A DNA stretch of 38,258 nucleotides from CAZTLI01 sp964614375 (GCA_964614375.1 CAZTLI010000001.1:1-38258), one strand, 5' to 3'. Positions 1 to 8,073 are shown, numbered from the stretch's first letter. The notes: a model not told the origin generated them from the sequence alone. Program-made: numbers and translations.

Positions 1-688
1 CGCGTTGATGCTGGCAAATACGGCCTATAGTTTGCGCTGGGCGGTGATTATCAGCCAAAGTATCGCCACTGAGTATGAATACAACCGCCACGATTTACTG
101 GGCGTATCGCCGACGGGTGCGATGGGCGTCAATTGGGCAATGGGGATGGCGCAGCTTCATCGTGCGCGGGCATTTGAATGGGTGCGTTTTATTGCACGCC
201 TGCTGACCATCATTGCCTTAGTGACGCTTCTGGTAAGCCTGTGCGTGACCACCGGAATCGCCTTCCAACCAAATGCAACCCCTGTAGACATTGACCTGTT
301 GACAACCGTTATTTACAGCATCGGACTGGTCATCGCCTTTTATTTTGACCATATCCAATCTTCGGTATTGGGCAGTTTGACAGGCGTCTATGCCGCGACC
401 AACCTCCGCAGCCATACCGAAGCGCGGGTTCGGGCATTGGGTCGGTTTCTACTCGCGCAAACCGGCGTTTACTTCTTCAGCAGCATCGCTGTTGTGGCAA
501 TCATCCCGCTGGTATTCCGCATCATTGGCTTATCTGGCTTGTTTGCCGCTATCCTGCTGACAGGTTTAGGGCTTGCGCTGTTTTATGCGCTGCACGAATA
601 TGCAATTCATGCGATGTGGCAGCGATTGGTTGAAGAATTGAATACCGATTTGCCGGAACTTGACACACTCATATCGCCTACCACCTGA
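1..688 (+). CDS. Membrane protein of unknown function, 5' end outside the window
   Basis: The frame is open from the first bases, so the true start probably lies upstream; the visible part is about 227 residues ending at TGA 686-688. Four or five hydrophobic stretches can be seen, at about residues 62-87, 99-115, 150-172 and 174-197. The soluble N-terminal part ends in a basic, Arg-rich segment just before the first of these. The C-terminus is short, acidic and probably cytoplasmic. The layout could fit the distal part of an ABC-2 type permease, but no family motif is visible and I do not assign a function. The next gene fragment lies on the other strand, so no operon context is available. 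Confidence 0.6.
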   Translation, partial: ALMLANTAYSLRWAVIISQSIATEYEYNRHDLLGVSPTGAMGVNWAMGMAQLHRARAFEWVRFIARLLTIIALVTLLVSLCVTTGIAFQPNATPVDIDLLTTVIYSIGLVIAFYFDHIQSSVLGSLTGVYAATNLRSHTEARVRALGRFLLAQTGVYFFSSIAVVAIIPLVFRIIGLSGLFAAILLTGLGLALFYALHEYAIHAMWQRLVEELNTDLPELDTLISPTT

Positions 689-733
689 TGGCGCTGTGCT
701 CATACACCAGCCCTGGCGACAATCCAACGTGAC

Positions 734-1039
734 CTAAATCCATTTACGCCGTTCTAATGCGCCAATGAAAATATCGGGCGCATCAGGCGAAATGGCAATT
801 GTCTTGTCATCAAACTCCAATACAACAGTGCGCTGTCCATCTGTCACATAGGCCTGATAAGCACCCAGGCGCGCGTTACGAAAATAACCGATAAAACCGA
901 ATAGACCACCTATCCCAAAGGTGCGGAGTGAACCAACAGTTGCTATCGGGTCATACTAGGCGTCACCGAGCGCAGCCACATCATAGCGTCGTGACCAGAT
1001 AGGATGATGAATAACAATACCCGATGCGTCAATGTGTTT
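734..1039 (-). pseudogene. Decayed PH-domain (bPH-like) protein, C-terminal remnant
   Basis: Read on the minus strand from about 1039 to the TAG at 734-736, one frame gives a coherent C-terminal PH-domain-like sequence. It includes SLRTFGIGGLFGFIGYFRN, then a YQAYVTD strand, a VVLEFDDKTIAISP strand and PDIFIGALERRKWI. This matches the end of bacterial PH-domain membrane proteins as I know the family. The frame has an in-frame TAG at 956-958 and a TGA at 1040-1042, and I see no usable start codon, so it is a broken gene. The upstream half (membrane segments and first PH strands) is not recognisable. Sequencing error at one stop is possible, but two stops and a missing start favour decay. Confidence 0.6.
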
Positions 1040-1148
1040 TCAATCAAGCGCAGAAACACAAGCGTATCATATGACCATGCCGTGTTAGAAACACGACAAA
1101 AATCACATGCGGACTCTTCGGCATTAGATATTCTCAACCAGCAGAAGG

Positions 1149-1154
1149 TATAAT
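1149..1154 (+). promoter_or_regulatory. Putative -10 element for lipA
   Basis: A perfect TATAAT lies 45 bases before the lipA start. No good -35 hexamer is seen at the usual distance, so this is a moderate-confidence promoter. The expected start of transcription is near 1161. Confidence 0.4.
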
Positions 1155-1199
1155 GAACCACACAACTACAGATACACCAACATTCAGGAGCAATGCCCT

Positions 1200-2171
1200 G
1201 TGAGTGAAGTCATCAATCCCAATGAAATCCCGGTTACCACCGCAAGCGACTGGCAGCCTGACCCCAAACATCCCCGCCGCCGCCCACCCTGGATTAAAGT
1301 GCGGGCGAAAAGTGGCGAGAATTATGAGCGTGTCCGCCAATTGATGCGGACTCAGACGCTGCATACGGTGTGTGAAGAGGCGCAATGCCCCAATATCAGC
1401 GAATGCTGGGGGCGCGGTACAGCCACGTATCTGATGATGGGCGATACCTGCACCCGGTCATGCGGCTTTTGTGACATCAAAACCGGGCGACCCAGCCCAT
1501 TGGATTGGAGCGAACCGAATCGTATCGCGCAGACGGTGCGGGCGTTGGGTTTGCGTCATGTGGTGATTACCAGTGTCAATCGCGATGAACGTGCCGATGG
1601 GGGCGCGCCTATTTTCGCGATGGTCATCCGCCGGATTCGCCAATTGCAACCCGGTTGCAGCATTGAGGTCCTGATTCCAGACTTCAAAGGCAGTGAATCG
1701 GCGCTCAAAATCGTGATGGACGCCCAACCGGAGATTCTCAATCACAATGTCGAAACGGTGCCGCGCCTGTTCAAAAAGGTACAACCACAAGACCGTTATG
1801 AATGGGCACTGGCGACATTGAGCAACGCCAAGAAAATGGATCCCCTCGTGCTGACCAAAAGCGGGATTATGGTTGGACTCGGCGAGACATTCGATGAAGT
1901 GGGTGAGGTCATGCAGGATTTGAGCAATATCGGCGTAGACATTCTGACGATTGGACAGTATTTGCAACCGAGCAACCAACACTTACCCATCGAACGCTAC
2001 TACACGCCCGAAGAATTCGACGCATTCAAACGGATTGGATTAGAAATGGGCTTCAAATGGGTGGAAAGTGGCCCCCTTGTCCGCAGCAGTTACAATGCGG
2101 ATGTACAGGTGCGCGAACTGTCTAAACTCAACTTTATCCACATGCACCACGAACGCGCGGACACAGACTAA
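1200..2171 (+). CDS. lipA: Lipoyl synthase
   Basis: Radical-SAM enzyme that inserts two sulfurs into octanoyl groups on lipoyl-domain proteins, in the cytoplasm. The 323-residue length is typical. Both cluster motifs are complete: the auxiliary CX4CX5C at C58, C63 and C69, and the radical-SAM CX3CX2C at C84, C88 and C91. The family-specific RSSY serine motif, whose Ser ligates the auxiliary cluster, is at 295-298. The start is GTG at 1200, preceded by AGGAG at 1186-1190. No lipB or lplA is in the window. The next gene, an AhpD-like protein, begins 18 bases after the stop on the same strand and is probably cotranscribed. Orthology is clear. Confidence 0.97.
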   Translation: MSEVINPNEIPVTTASDWQPDPKHPRRRPPWIKVRAKSGENYERVRQLMRTQTLHTVCEEAQCPNISECWGRGTATYLMMGDTCTRSCGFCDIKTGRPSPLDWSEPNRIAQTVRALGLRHVVITSVNRDERADGGAPIFAMVIRRIRQLQPGCSIEVLIPDFKGSESALKIVMDAQPEILNHNVETVPRLFKKVQPQDRYEWALATLSNAKKMDPLVLTKSGIMVGLGETFDEVGEVMQDLSNIGVDILTIGQYLQPSNQHLPIERYYTPEEFDAFKRIGLEMGFKWVESGPLVRSSYNADVQVRELSKLNFIHMHHERADTD

Positions 2172-2189
2172 TCCCGGCAGGAGTTCAAC

Positions 2190-2553
2190 ATGACCAATCG
2201 GCTCGATGACTTTCGCGCTTATCGTACAAAAATGAACAATCGTATCGACGAGCTTGACCACTTAGGCATCAAACGCTTTTTCAACCTCGATACCGCCGCC
2301 TACCGGGATGGCGCGCTGGATTCACGGACGAAAGAACTTCTCGGACTGGTGGCATCGGCAGTGCTGCGCTGCAATGATTGCATCGACTATCATCTGATAC
2401 AGTGTGTAGATGCTGGATTTACTGACGATGAACTGCATGACGCGCTCAATGTGGCGCTGGTCGTCGGCGGCAGNNNNNNNNNNCATCGTCATACCCCATT
2501 TGCGTCACGCAGTCGAAACCATCGACCTGCTGCGCGCAGGGCAATCACAATAA
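2190..2553 (+). CDS. Carboxymuconolactone decarboxylase / AhpD-like CxxC protein (interrupted by N gap)
   Basis: All-alpha AhpD-fold protein with the redox motif C61-N-D-C64 followed by H68, as in peroxidase-linked AhpD proteins. The C-terminal core reads VVGG, then the gap, then SIVIPHLRHAVETID, which is the normal family sequence. If the ten Ns at 2474-2483 are removed, the codon AG|C joins exactly and the protein is 117 residues, ending at TAA 2551-2553. If the Ns are counted as real bases, the frame shifts and produces a false C-terminus. It lies 18 bases behind lipA. In Mycobacterium AhpD takes electrons from a lipoylated dehydrogenase subunit, so the pairing with lipA may be functional (inference). 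The physiological substrate is unknown. Confidence 0.85.
2474..2483. other. 10-N scaffold gap of probable true length zero
   Basis: Joining the flanking bases directly restores the reading frame and the conserved family sequence of the AhpD-like gene, so little or nothing is missing here. Confidence 0.8.
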
Positions 2554-2560
2554 GAGTCAA

Positions 2561-2587
2561 AAACCCCTCGCATCGTGTGAGGGGTTT
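2561..2587. terminator. Bidirectional terminator between convergent genes
   Basis: Perfect 9-bp inverted repeat, aaacccctc (2561-2569) and gaggggttt (2579-2587), with a 9-base loop. It lies between the AhpD-like gene and the convergent DnaB-like gene. Confidence 0.7.
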
Positions 2588-2613
2588 GATATGATCCCGC
2601 TGATAAAATTCGG

Positions 2614-3831
2614 TTAGCTCTCAAAAATCTTATCGTCAATCAACTGCTGCTGCACTTTTTGACCTTTGGGGTCAAAGGCGAAGTTTTGCCCATGAATCTG
2701 GAATTCCATATCCTGGAATGCCCGTCCCGCGCGATTCTTTTCGACAGTCCAGACGACCCAATTGCGGAACTGCTTGGCATTATAGGGATTAAAGGCCACA
2801 TGGTCTTTCGCCAGAATCTGATATTTGTTGTTCATGATGATGGCGATGTCTGCCTCATAATCAAGGGCGCTGCTGCCGCGGAGATGGAACAGGTGAATAC
2901 GTTTGCTCCGCAGGCCTTCGCGGTCAGCCGCCACAATCGCCCATACAGGCACGTCCAGCGACAGCGCGATATCCTTCAGACCTTCGACAATGATCGTCAC
3001 TTTGTCGTTTTCATCGCGGGGACGTTCGGGATGCACCGCTATCTTTTGCAGATAGTCCACAAATAAAGTGACATTGCCGCCGGTTGCGTCGCACAAGCGC
3101 GCGGTCATCTCTTTGATGGCGCGCAAATTGGTGACGGCGGGACTGCCCTTCAGCAAGATTAAGCGGTCAGCATAGCGTTTCATCCGTTCAAGCGCTGGGG
3201 CGGTGCGCTGATGTTCGCTGAGAATCGCTTGCAGCGAGCCGCCTGCGCCATCGCGCCCCATAAACTTTTTCGCGCGCTGTGCCACAATCACCTGATACAA
3301 ATCGCGCAGCTTCACCTCATTACTCAAATCGACCTGCGGCGGGTTGATACTTTCGAGGCACAACAGGCGGTGCATCAAATGGGTTTCGGTATGTTCATAA
3401 GATAAATAAAAGGCGTATTGGTCGGGACGCATCGCCAGATTGCGCGCGACTTGCAAGGTCGCAATCGTCTTGCCAATGCCCTGCGCGCCACCGAGCAATA
3501 CCAGTTCAGTCTTACGCAAACCACCGCCGATGAACCCATCGAGCGGGTCGAATCCCGTCGGAATCGGGACATAATCAACCAAATCGCCACGAACGACTTT
3601 ATCATCGGCTTCGTTAATCACCTGAGAGAGTTTGCGTGGCATGTGTGCGCCGCGTAGATTGGCAGCAGCGCCACGCGGGATGCGCTCTACAGAATCAGAT
3701 TCAGATTCGAGGTCTGGCTCTAATGGCGCAATCGGCGCCGGGCGCGATGATAAATCTGCCAACGGTGTGGGTTTTGCCGCTGGCTGTGTGTTAGGTTCTG
3801 GTAAATCATCCGTAAAACGTCGGGTTGTCAT
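2614..3831 (-). CDS. DnaB-like / RecA-fold ATPase without the DnaB N-terminal domain
   Basis: 405 residues. Residues 1-80 are a Pro- and acid-rich, probably disordered tail. The ATPase core then starts with the DnaB C-terminal hallmark PIPTGFDPLDGFIGGGLR (89-106). Walker A is GGAQGIGKT (114-122) and Walker B is TLFVDYLQ (255-262). A later segment RGSSALDYEADIAI matches the DnaB arginine-finger and motif H4 region. The helical N-terminal domain needed for normal hexamer and DnaG contacts is absent, so this is probably not the main replicative helicase. It may be an accessory helicase or a KaiC/RadA-like ATPase. It is transcribed alone, convergent with the lipA pair and divergent from the sigma-factor gene. 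The family is clear; the role is unknown. Confidence 0.8.
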   Translation of the reverse strand: MTTRRFTDDLPEPNTQPAAKPTPLADLSSRPAPIAPLEPDLESESDSVERIPRGAAANLRGAHMPRKLSQVINEADDKVVRGDLVDYVPIPTGFDPLDGFIGGGLRKTELVLLGGAQGIGKTIATLQVARNLAMRPDQYAFYLSYEHTETHLMHRLLCLESINPPQVDLSNEVKLRDLYQVIVAQRAKKFMGRDGAGGSLQAILSEHQRTAPALERMKRYADRLILLKGSPAVTNLRAIKEMTARLCDATGGNVTLFVDYLQKIAVHPERPRDENDKVTIIVEGLKDIALSLDVPVWAIVAADREGLRSKRIHLFHLRGSSALDYEADIAIIMNNKYQILAKDHVAFNPYNAKQFRNWVVWTVEKNRAGRAFQDMEFQIHGQNFAFDPKGQKVQQQLIDDKIFES

Positions 3832-4011
3832 GCCAGTGTATATCCTTACAGTTATGGCGTATATTCATCATACAGGACAAATCGGAGTAGATGCAATTCA
3901 GCTTTGCTGGTTGAAACTATTTTCTAACCTTTTATTACAACTCAGCGACAGAACACGCACGCAAACGATGTTACTTAATGCTACGTTATGCTATCGCTTA
4001 TTGAAAATCTA

Positions 4012-4041
4012 TTCACAAACGGATAACAATCGTGCTAGAAT
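4012..4041 (+). promoter_or_regulatory. Putative promoter (extended -10)
   Basis: TTCACA (4012-4017), an 18-base spacer, then TGC followed by TAGAAT (4036-4041). Five of six bases match at both -35 and -10, and the -10 has a TGn extension. Expected start of transcription is near 4048. Confidence 0.5.
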
Positions 4042-4147
4042 AAGACAGCTTCAACATCAAACATTGGTTGTCTATTCACAACCCTATGAAAAAAGAAGCG
4101 TCAGCGTACTCTATGGGCAACAACAATGTGATAACTTTGCATCCAGT

Positions 4148-4196
4148 ACGGTGTTTATGTGCTACAGTGGTCAGAGACAATTAAACACCGTTTTTT
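4148..4196 (+). terminator. Rho-independent terminator upstream of the sigma factor gene
   Basis: Perfect 10-bp stem ACGGTGTTTA (4148-4157) with TAAACACCGT (4182-4191), a 24-base loop and a run of six T ending at 4196. It ends either a small RNA or an attenuated leader transcript. Confidence 0.65.
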
Positions 4197-4216
4197 GTGT
4201 TCATGAATACTTTTTG

Positions 4217-4356
4217 GGGAGGTGGCCCAATCGGATAATCACAGGCAACTGCACATTCCACACCTACATCGCATAGGCCACTCCCACAGCGCAGCACGTT
4301 GGGACGGGCCGGCAAGCAGCAGTTGCGCGATCCGACCTTTACACATTTAATAAAGG
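4217..4356 (+). ncRNA. Candidate structured RNA with two mutually exclusive folds
   Basis: Fold A is a nested rod: 4231-4236 with 4330-4335 (TCGGAT/ATCCGA), 4245-4252 with 4319-4326 (GCAACTGC/GCAGTTGC), 4276-4279 with 4307-4310, and 4282-4286 with 4300-4304. Fold B pairs 4217-4227 with 4276-4285 (one bulge) and 4289-4295 with 4322-4328. The two share bases and cannot coexist. A further hairpin, CCTTTA/TAAAGG, is at 4336-4341 and 4351-4356. I recognise no known RNA family. Confidence 0.35.
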
Positions 4357-4425
4357 GGTGACAACGCAACAGCTATAAGACTAAACACTTGCTTTTAAGA
4401 CATTTAGCAGGCAGAGGATGAAACG

Positions 4426-5595
4426 GTGATACGACAACTCATGAATCGGGTCGAACAGCGGGGCTACATCACCTACGAAGATGTACTTGAAATCATGGAA
4501 GAAGACGGTGAAGATGCCAGCTCAATCGATATCATAGTTTATGAATTAGAAGAACTGGGAATCGAACTCCAAAAAGAAGAAGAATCAAAAGAAAAACACA
4601 ATCTGAATGATGATTTAGACCTTGAATTTGAACCCGAAGAACTATTGAAAGACCCTGGTGTGGGCGACATCAACGCCGTCTCGTCGGACGACCCGGTGGG
4701 GCTGTACTTCCGCCAGATGGCACAAGAACCTTTATTAACCGCTCATGAAGAAATTGATTTAGCGAAACGCATCGAAATCGGCAAGAAAGCCTATGACCGT
4801 CTGCACCGCCTCGATTCTCGCGAGAATAGTCACCGATGGCGGTCACAGATGCAGCGCCTTGTCCGGGATGGTCAGGCCGCCCGTGAGCATCTAGGCCGCG
4901 CCAATACACGATTGGTGGTCAGTATTGCTAAACGGTACATGGGTCAAGGATTACCCTTCCCCGATCTCATTCAAGAAGGCAATGTGGGGTTGATGCGAGC
5001 CGTCGATAAATACGATTACAAACGCGGTAACCGCTTTAGCACCTACGCCACATGGTGGATACGCCAGGCCATCACCCGCGCCCTCGCGCAAAAAACCCGC
5101 ACCATCCGCATTCCGCTGCACATGACCGAACGTATCCGCCAGATGTACCGTACCGCCCAATCCCTCGAACAAAGTCTAGGCCGTCGCCCATCTCCCGAAG
5201 AAATTGCCATCGAAATGGATTTACCCGCCGACACCATTCGGGCGATGATGGATGCCAGCCAACACGCGATTGCGCTGGAACGCCCGGTAGGTGACGACGG
5301 CGACAGTGAATTCGGCGACTTCATCGAAGATCAGGAGTCACCCAGCCCGGTAGAATCAGCGACACAACATTTACTCGAAGAAACAATCGAAGAAGTTTTG
5401 AGCGAACTCACCCCACGCCAGAGTCACATCCTACGCCTGCGGTTTGGTCTTGGTGGCGGTGAACCTCATACCCTCGAAGAGATTGCTAATAAGTTTGGCC
5501 TCAGTCGCGAGCGTATTCGTCAACTCGAAAAAGAAGCGTTGCGGCGTTTACGTCATCCACGGCTGGCACATAATCTGCGCGATTACCTGATTTAA
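4426..5595 (+). CDS. rpoD: RNA polymerase sigma-70 factor, RpoD/SigA type
   Basis: Primary-type sigma factor, 389 residues, GTG start with AGAGGA about ten bases upstream. An acidic region-1.1-like N-terminus covers residues 1-80. Region 1.2 is DPVGLYFRQM and following (89-120). Region 2 has RFSTYATWWIRQAI (203-216), the promoter-melting and -10 recognition helix. Region 3 is about 226-305. Region 4 carries the -35 helix-turn-helix TLEEIANKFGLSRERIRQL (349-367). The non-conserved insert seen in proteobacterial RpoD is short. It could be the housekeeping sigma or one of several close paralogues, as Chloroflexota often have more than one. It is transcribed alone behind a long structured leader and ends in a strong terminator. 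Confidence 0.9.
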   Translation: MIRQLMNRVEQRGYITYEDVLEIMEEDGEDASSIDIIVYELEELGIELQKEEESKEKHNLNDDLDLEFEPEELLKDPGVGDINAVSSDDPVGLYFRQMAQEPLLTAHEEIDLAKRIEIGKKAYDRLHRLDSRENSHRWRSQMQRLVRDGQAAREHLGRANTRLVVSIAKRYMGQGLPFPDLIQEGNVGLMRAVDKYDYKRGNRFSTYATWWIRQAITRALAQKTRTIRIPLHMTERIRQMYRTAQSLEQSLGRRPSPEEIAIEMDLPADTIRAMMDASQHAIALERPVGDDGDSEFGDFIEDQESPSPVESATQHLLEETIEEVLSELTPRQSHILRLRFGLGGGEPHTLEEIANKFGLSRERIRQLEKEALRRLRHPRLAHNLRDYLI

Positions 5596-5613
5596 CCCCA
5601 TCCTCTACTGACC

Positions 5614-5660
5614 AAAAATAAACCGACAGGACTCAACCGCCGTGTCGGTTTATTTTTTTT
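5614..5660 (+). terminator. Rho-independent terminator of the sigma factor gene
   Basis: Perfect 15-bp stem (5614-5628 with 5643-5657) around a 14-base loop, ending in a run of eight T. It begins 18 bases after the stop codon. Confidence 0.9.
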
Positions 5661-5821
5661 GGCCCTGTTGGGCTGTGTAATACCCGGAATCCAGCGGCTT
5701 TGATCTTTTGTCTATAGCCTGCGTAATTGAGTTAGAATATTATCATGTCCATTAAGCGCCAACTTTAATTTGTATGTGAGCGGATTGATCACATTATTTT
5801 GAACTTAAAAGGAAATAGACG

Positions 5822-6868
5822 ATGAGTACAAAGCCACCACAATCACAGGAAGCTGAGAATACCGTTTCACCAACCGCAAAGACCACCGCAGATACAATGG
5901 GATTGGGACGCACATCGGGACAACGCGGTGCAGAAATTCTCGCAGGTATCCGTGCAGAATTAACCCCGTCTCCCATAACGAAAGCGCTTTCCCGTTATAC
6001 TGGCCAATTGGCAGCGCGTATGATGATAAAATTGTTGGGACGCGGCAGCGGAATCGCAGGCATGAATTTTGTTGCAGTACGCACATCTGGTTTTTCTGCA
6101 CTGATTAAAGAAGCTGTTACTGACATTGAAAGCAATTTAACCATTGTCGAAATTGCGGCGGGTTTTTCTCCGCGAGGATTTGAACTAGCTCAAACTCTAT
6201 CGCACGCCCGTGTGATTGAAATTGATTTACCCGATGTGGTGGAGCAAAAACAGTCCCGTCTGCGGCGCGTTCGAGGGATGGGGATACCGGATAATCTCAT
6301 CTGGTATGGCGCGGACATGGGAACGGTGACCCTGCGAAAGATACTTGATAACAGAGCCGCCCATGCAATTTCCGCAGAAGGTCTGCTGCCCTATTTCCCT
6401 CGTGCGGAACAAGTCGCAATCTGCCGCCAAATATATGAGAACCTGACTGAAGGAGGCCTTTTCATAGCCGATTTTAGCTGGCGACCCGGTTTAAACATGG
6501 CGCGCGAAGGGACGATGTTTTTCTCCCGTCAAGCCGGGAATATCGCCGGGCTGGTCGATTCACCAGAGGATGTGGAAGGGATATTGCAAGATGCGGGTTT
6601 TGACGAAGTGTCAATTGAGAAACCGTCGGCGCTTGCTGAACGTTTTCAATTACCCACACCTGTGCTAGATTTTCAGTTGATTGCGGTGGGTCGCAAACGC
6701 ACAAACGAAAAGCTGGACGGCAAACTGCCCGGGACAGTCGCCAAAACGATTGAAGTAGTCACTCAAGCAGCTGCAAGTGCAGGTAAAGAAGACGCAGACT
6801 ATGAACCGACGGAGGCAGAAGGTCAATCGGCTGAAGCGGACAACACACTTGTTGACCCTGAGCAATAA
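5822..6868 (+). CDS. SAM-dependent methyltransferase (leucine carboxyl methyltransferase-like)
   Basis: 348 residues, start ATG with AAGGAAA upstream. SAM-binding motif I is TIVEIAAGFSPRGFELA (107-123). The acidic residue after strand 2 lies in VIEIDLPDVVEQKQ (131-144), a pattern typical of the LCM / polyketide O-methyltransferase group. A later ISAEGLLPYF segment is also characteristic of that group. The N-terminal 30 residues and the last 60 are low-complexity, hydrophilic and probably disordered. The substrate is not predictable. It stands alone: a terminator precedes it and a convergent LysE exporter follows. Confidence 0.75.
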   Translation: MSTKPPQSQEAENTVSPTAKTTADTMGLGRTSGQRGAEILAGIRAELTPSPITKALSRYTGQLAARMMIKLLGRGSGIAGMNFVAVRTSGFSALIKEAVTDIESNLTIVEIAAGFSPRGFELAQTLSHARVIEIDLPDVVEQKQSRLRRVRGMGIPDNLIWYGADMGTVTLRKILDNRAAHAISAEGLLPYFPRAEQVAICRQIYENLTEGGLFIADFSWRPGLNMAREGTMFFSRQAGNIAGLVDSPEDVEGILQDAGFDEVSIEKPSALAERFQLPTPVLDFQLIAVGRKRTNEKLDGKLPGTVAKTIEVVTQAAASAGKEDADYEPTEAEGQSAEADNTLVDPEQ

Positions 6869-6888
6869 GCGGTCTTATTTAGACCGTT
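6868..6888. terminator. Possible bidirectional hairpin between convergent genes
   Basis: CGGTCT (6870-6875), loop tattt, AGACCG (6881-6886), extendable by two outer pairs. It overlaps both gene ends and lacks a good T-run, so termination is uncertain. Confidence 0.35.
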
Positions 6889-7516
6889 CGCTGTCTACAA
6901 CAGCAACATACACACCCAGCGCAATGAGACCGCTGCCCGTGAATAACCGCTGCGCCGTTCGCAGTTTAGCCCGTTTTTTCAGTTGGGTGGCGATAGGGCC
7001 AGCCAGTGTTGCCACGATAATGTCCGCAGTCGTGTTCAACAGCACCGAGATGCTGCCCAATACGATAAATTGCAGCACCACCGACCCTTCTGGATTGATA
7101 AATTGTGGGATAAAAGCGAGGAAAAAGAGCGCCGTTTTGGGATTGAGCACTTCGGTGACGATGCCCTGCCTCAGCGCGCGATTACCACGCGGTGACTGTG
7201 CCGTTGAGTCGTCTAAATGGAAGTCATCATCTTTACTGAGGATGGTCTTGATACCTAAATAGATGAGATAGGCCGCGCCCAGATATTTGACAAGATTAAA
7301 CGCCACAGCCGATGTCGCCAAAAATGCCGATAAGCCGAGCGCCGCAGCGAGCACATGAAAAAATCCGCCAATCGCCGTGCCAACGGAGGACGCATAACCT
7401 TCGCCACGCCCGCCTTTGATGCTGCGCGTGAGTACATAGAAGATACCGGGTCCCGGTGTAATCGCGAGGATAAACGCCGCCGTGAAATAGATACCGAATG
7501 TCTGTATATCAATCAT
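6875..7516 (-). CDS. LysE/RhtB-family amino-acid exporter
   Basis: 213 residues, inner-membrane exporter of amino acids or their derivatives. It shows the family N-terminus FILAITPGPGIFYVLTRSI (16-34), a GTAIGGFFHVLAAALGLSA second helix, and the ALRQGIVTEVLNPKTALFF segment in the middle of the protein; about six hydrophobic segments can be drawn. Its ATG shares one base with the stop codon of the upstream phosphoribosyltransferase gene (TAATG), so the two are translationally coupled. The substrate cannot be told; the partner gene hints at purine or nucleotide-related export, but this is only inference. Confidence 0.88.
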   Translation of the reverse strand: MIDIQTFGIYFTAAFILAITPGPGIFYVLTRSIKGGRGEGYASSVGTAIGGFFHVLAAALGLSAFLATSAVAFNLVKYLGAAYLIYLGIKTILSKDDDFHLDDSTAQSPRGNRALRQGIVTEVLNPKTALFFLAFIPQFINPEGSVVLQFIVLGSISVLLNTTADIIVATLAGPIATQLKKRAKLRTAQRLFTGSGLIALGVYVAVVDSERSK

Positions 7517-8073
7517 TATTCATCCACCCACACCGGTATATGCCCCAGCGCGACGACCCCGCTCCATTTCGCGCGGTCACCTTCGGTCAATATCGCACAC
7601 TCAACAACCACATTCGCGCCCGCTTTATTCATAATCAAGCGCATTCCTTGCAGCGTGCTGCCCGTCGAAATCACATCATCAACCAGCGCAATCCGCTTGC
7701 CTTTAACCAGTTCGCGGTCTTTTTCGTCCAGATAGAGTGTTTGCGGCTTTCCGGTTGTGATGCTGAGTGTTTCCGATTGCAGCGCCTCGCCCATATAGGG
7801 CTTAAACGACTTCCGCAGGACGACATACGGCAGATAATTCATGTGGACGCTGAGGGCGTGTGCCAGCGGGATACTTTTGGCTTCCGCCGTAACAAGCACA
7901 TCAACGCTGTGACTGGTTAGTTTTTCAGCCAGGGCCTTGCTTGCCGCTTCGACCAGTTCAGCATCGCCCAAAATGTTGAGAATCGCGATACGGACACCGG
8001 GCTTGATTTCAAAAAGGCGCAAATCACGTTTAATACCCGCAATCGTAATCGCATAGGTTTCGTGCGCTGTCAT
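7516..8073 (-). CDS. Type I phosphoribosyltransferase (adenine PRTase-like)
   Basis: 185 residues, start ATG with AGGAGT upstream. The PRPP-binding motif is ALVDDVISTGSTL, two acidic residues followed by the TGST loop, as in adenine, xanthine and orotate PRTases. The early segment LVTAEAKSIPLAHALS resembles the pyrophosphate-binding loop of adenine PRTase. The flexible-loop region YVVLRKSFKPYMGEA is also APRTase-like. It probably salvages a purine base with PRPP, but the base is not certain; a regulatory, PurR-like role is less likely because no DNA-binding domain is present. It is cotranscribed with the LysE exporter, with a one-base overlap. Confidence 0.82.
   Translation of the reverse strand: MTAHETYAITIAGIKRDLRLFEIKPGVRIAILNILGDAELVEAASKALAEKLTSHSVDVLVTAEAKSIPLAHALSVHMNYLPYVVLRKSFKPYMGEALQSETLSITTGKPQTLYLDEKDRELVKGKRIALVDDVISTGSTLQGMRLIMNKAGANVVVECAILTEGDRAKWSGVVALGHIPVWVDE

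Larger units (their letters stand above)
3832..4425 (+). other. Non-coding leader / possible small-RNA region before the sigma factor gene
   Basis: 594 bases without a credible gene. They hold a promoter candidate (4012-4041), a hairpin GGTTGT/ACAACC (4066-4071 with 4078-4083), a rho-independent terminator (4148-4196) and a dense set of complementary segments (4217-4356). Promoter plus terminator would make a transcript of about 150 bases. The rest could be a structured 5' leader of the sigma-factor gene. Confidence 0.45.

Noticed and set aside
943..1161. Minus-strand open frame of 72 codons before lipA
   Set aside because: Its 3' part overlaps the PH-domain relic in another frame, its 5' part overlaps the lipA promoter, and the sequence resembles no protein.
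3632..4276. Long plus-strand open frame before the sigma factor
   Set aside because: It overlaps the DnaB-like gene antisense, runs through promoter and terminator, and has no protein-like composition.
4300..4330. Possible SRP (4.5S) RNA, from GGCCGGCAAGCAGCA at 4307-4321
   Set aside because: The GGAA-type tetraloop and the symmetric loop of helix 8 are not present; only a short resemblance.
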